From: Streptococcaceae bacterium
GTDB lineage: Bacteria; Bacillota; Bacilli; Lactobacillales; Streptococcaceae
Assembly (NCBI GenBank): GCA_031285105.1
Contig: JAITWV010000272.1
Location: 1 to 5,083 of the forward strand
DNA: 5,083 nt
Reading direction: 5' to 3'
Under the pieces are notes generated by a model, which had not been told where the DNA came from, searched no databases, and saw only the letters and a list, made by a program, of their open reading frames with translations. A program made the translations under genes and the position numbers. How positions within the stretch are numbered: position 1 is the stretch's first letter; every line of letters starts with the position of its first letter. Shown in pieces: positions 3,569-5,083 of this stretch.

Positions 3569-4930
3569 ATGAACAAGAAATTTACAAGTATTATCTTACT
3601 ATGTACCTTAACAATTTCAGCGGCAATTGCACCAATAACTGCCTTTGCTGATGATTATAGCTCACAAATCGAACAAAAAAATAGCGAATTGGCATCTATT
3701 CAAACACAAGAACAAGAAGCTCAAGCACAAGTAGATGCTCTTCAAAGCAAAGTAGACTCAATTACAGCTAAAATGGAAGAATTAAAAGCTGAAAATGCCA
3801 AACTTGAAGCTGAAAAAGAAAAATTTAATACCCAAGTTGCTAAATTAAATACGGCTATTGAAAAACGTAATGAGACAATTGTTTCTCAAGCTAGAAATAT
3901 TCAAACCAATGGTTCTGGAACGAATCTTTTAGATGTAGTAATGGGTTCAAAATCTTTATCAGAAGCTGTTTCACGTATTCAGGCAATGAATAAATTAAAC
4001 GCGGCTAATAAAGATTTATTGCAACAACAGATGAAGGATAAAGAAGCACTTCAGGCAAAAATTACCGAAAATGCCAAGCAAACCAAAATAATTTGGGATA
4101 ATCAAGCAAACTTAACGCAACAACAAAAAGACTTAGCTGACCAACAAGCGCAATTAAAAGCTGCACAACTTGGTCTACAAGCAACTCGTGCAAAAACTAC
4201 GTCTGAGCGCGATTCTTTAGTGGCAAAACAACAAGAAGCGCAAATTGCTGCTCAAAAATTGGCACAAGAACAAGCTGCACAAGCTCAAGCACAAAAAGCC
4301 GCACAAAAGTTAGCTGACGAGGCGGCAAAAAAAGCAGCTGATGAAGCTACACAAAAGTTAGCACAAGAGCAACAAAATAATGTGAACGCACAATCTGAGG
4401 TAAGTGTACCAACTCCTTCTCCAGCTGCTCCTTCACAACCAGATAACAACAACTCAGCCAACAACAATACTGTTGCTTCGACGGATGATAGTTCATCAAA
4501 TAACAATAATAGTGGTTCTACAGATAACAGTTCTTCAAACAACAATAGTGGTGGTTCTACGGATAATAACAATTCTTCAAATAACAATGTTGGTGGTGGA
4601 AATGTGGGTGGTCAAACATCAATCAATCCATACCCTGCCGGTCAATGTACAGCGTTTGTATGGCAATATTTCCATGATATGGGTGTACCAATCCAAACTT
4701 ATATGGGAAATGCTGGGGATTGGGTAGTTTATGCAAACTCAGGAGCTGCTGCTGGAACAATCGTTGTTTTCCCTCCTGCTGGGGATAATGGCGGTTACGG
4801 ACATGTGGCGGTTGTAACTTCTGTAAATGGTGATGGAACAATGAATATTATTGAAGGAAACTACTTAGGAATCTGGGGACATACACGCACTGTTTCCATT
4901 TCTAGTGCTTCTGGTTTTATTCGCCCATAA
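3569..4930 (+). CDS. Secreted Usp45/SagA-like protein with coiled coil and CHAP peptidoglycan hydrolase domain
   Basis: The product has 453 residues. Residues 1-27 are a Sec signal peptide (MNKK, hydrophobic core, cleavage at AFA|DD). Residues 28 to about 215 form a PcsB/SagA-type coiled coil; TNLLDVVMGSKSLSEAVSRI (118-137) is typical of that family. An Ala/Gln/Lys-rich helix runs to about 272, then a Pro-rich hinge (279-291) and an Asn/Ser/Gly linker (292-350). The CHAP domain (352-453) has the expected Cys360 (GQCTAFV), His412 (YGHVAVV), Glu429 and Asn431 (IIEGNY). CHAP enzymes cut peptide bonds or the amide bond in peptidoglycan; in PcsB the coiled coil holds the domain inactive until FtsEX signals at division. 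The ends strongly recall lactococcal Usp45; E. faecium SagA shares the N-terminal half but ends in NlpC/P60. A role in septum splitting is inferred. GGGAGGA four bases before the ATG supports the start. Confidence 0.93.
   Translation: MNKKFTSIILLCTLTISAAIAPITAFADDYSSQIEQKNSELASIQTQEQEAQAQVDALQSKVDSITAKMEELKAENAKLEAEKEKFNTQVAKLNTAIEKRNETIVSQARNIQTNGSGTNLLDVVMGSKSLSEAVSRIQAMNKLNAANKDLLQQQMKDKEALQAKITENAKQTKIIWDNQANLTQQQKDLADQQAQLKAAQLGLQATRAKTTSERDSLVAKQQEAQIAAQKLAQEQAAQAQAQKAAQKLADEAAKKAADEATQKLAQEQQNNVNAQSEVSVPTPSPAAPSQPDNNNSANNNTVASTDDSSSNNNNSGSTDNSSSNNNSGGSTDNNNSSNNNVGGGNVGGQTSINPYPAGQCTAFVWQYFHDMGVPIQTYMGNAGDWVVYANSGAAAGTIVVFPPAGDNGGYGHVAVVTSVNGDGTMNIIEGNYLGIWGHTRTVSISSASGFIRP
4478..4588 (+). 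repeat. In-frame tandem repeat coding the STD-Ser/Asn linker
   Basis: Three consecutive units encode STDDSSSNNNNSG (residues 304-316), STDNSSSNNNSGG (317-329) and a shorter STDNNNSSNNN (330-340). The DNA is also repetitive, with TCTACAGATAA / TCTACGGATAA and runs of AAC/AAT codons. It lies in the flexible linker between the coiled coil and the CHAP domain, where a change in copy number in frame would only alter spacer length. Overlapping open frames on both strands here are by-products of this low complexity. Confidence 0.8.
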
Positions 4931-4940
4931 GTAAAATGAG

Positions 4941-5012
4941 GAGGCTGGGGCAAAACTCTGAATACGTAGAAGAAAAACGAACGTTCAAGCACTAGCACAA
5001 AACTTCAATCGC
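4941..5012 (+). repeat. Probable dispersed intergenic repeat beginning GAGGCTGGGGCAAAAC
   Basis: Ten bases after the CHAP gene stop codon the sequence GAGGCTGGGGCAAAAC begins. From memory, GAGGCTGGGACAAAA-type sequences recur between genes of enterococci and related Firmicutes. The following stretch contains a GAACGTTC palindrome (4979-4986) and GCACTAGCAC, with no reading frame of note, and runs directly into the terminator. It may be the 3' untranslated region of the CHAP mRNA built from such an element. The right boundary is a guess, and no second copy is in this window. Confidence 0.45.
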
Positions 5013-5060
5013 AAAAACCTCCCAAAATCTATCTTTGATGATAGATTTTGGGAGGTTTTT
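5013..5060. terminator. Strong bidirectional rho-independent terminator
   Basis: A perfect 21-bp inverted repeat (5013-5033 with 5040-5060) closes the six-base loop TTTGAT. The core is CCTCCC/GGGAGG, and the arms start with five A and end with five T, so both orientations have a U-tract. It ends transcription of the CHAP protein gene and probably also that of a convergent gene beyond the right edge. The remaining bases to 5083 show nothing recognisable. Confidence 0.9.
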
Positions 5061-5083
5061 ACATTATTCGACTGAAAACTATA

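Noticed and set aside
3403..3651. Open frame of 82 codons on the plus strand before and into the CHAP gene
   Set aside because: It has no ribosome binding site, spans the promoter region, overlaps the clearly real signal peptide in another frame, and its Cys/Tyr/Ile-rich product looks like translated AT-rich non-coding DNA.
4285..4587. Minus-strand open frame within the CHAP gene
   Set aside because: Antisense reading of the Ala/Gln and Asn/Ser low-complexity region gives Leu/Glu/Ser/Ala repeats; no ribosome binding site.
4404..4727. Plus-strand open frame inside the CHAP gene
   Set aside because: It is a frame-shifted reading of the Asn/Ser linker repeats, yielding a monotonous Ile/Leu/Val/Thr product; no start signal.
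4623..4841. Minus-strand open frame opposite the CHAP domain
   Set aside because: Antisense to a well-supported catalytic domain, Gln/His-rich, no start signal.

Overview
The window looks like a chromosomal segment of a low-GC Gram-positive coccus of the Lactobacillales, most likely Enterococcus or a close relative (Vagococcus, Tetragenococcus). The evidence is strong AGGAGG-type ribosome binding sites, AT-rich codon use, an RNase HI of the lactic-acid-bacterial type, a secreted Usp45/SagA-like CHAP protein, and a GAGGCTGGGGCAAAAC element that resembles (from memory) a dispersed repeat of enterococci. The species cannot be fixed from this sequence alone.

Left half, all on the minus strand and read from high to low coordinates: a CPBP-family membrane protease (2717-2055), a 54-residue basic protein (2028-1864), a terminator whose hairpin also carries the rplK promoter, ribosomal protein L11 (rplK, GTG start at 1719), ribosomal protein L1 (rplA, start at 1183), a terminator, and a HAD-family hydrolase (start at 371) that runs off the left edge. 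The leaders of rplK and rplA both contain a GUGGGAG ... ACCRC fold that imitates the L1-binding site of 23S rRNA, so L1 probably controls its own operon at two places.

Right half, on the plus strand: ribonuclease HI (2779-3255) shares a 61-bp divergent promoter region with the CPBP gene. A 313-bp regulatory gap follows, with a CcpA (cre) site, possible WalR boxes and an extended -10 promoter. It precedes a 453-residue secreted peptidoglycan-hydrolase-type protein with a coiled coil, an Asn/Ser repeat linker and a CHAP domain (3569-4930). The window ends with the enterococcal-type repeat element and a 21-bp perfect stem that should terminate transcription in both directions.

Most of the window is core housekeeping and cell-wall functions. 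I see no insertion sequence, phage, CRISPR array, tRNA or rRNA gene, and no new multigene system. The most rewarding parts are the RNA-level controls around rplK-rplA, the small unassigned ORF, and the regulatory region of the secreted CHAP protein.
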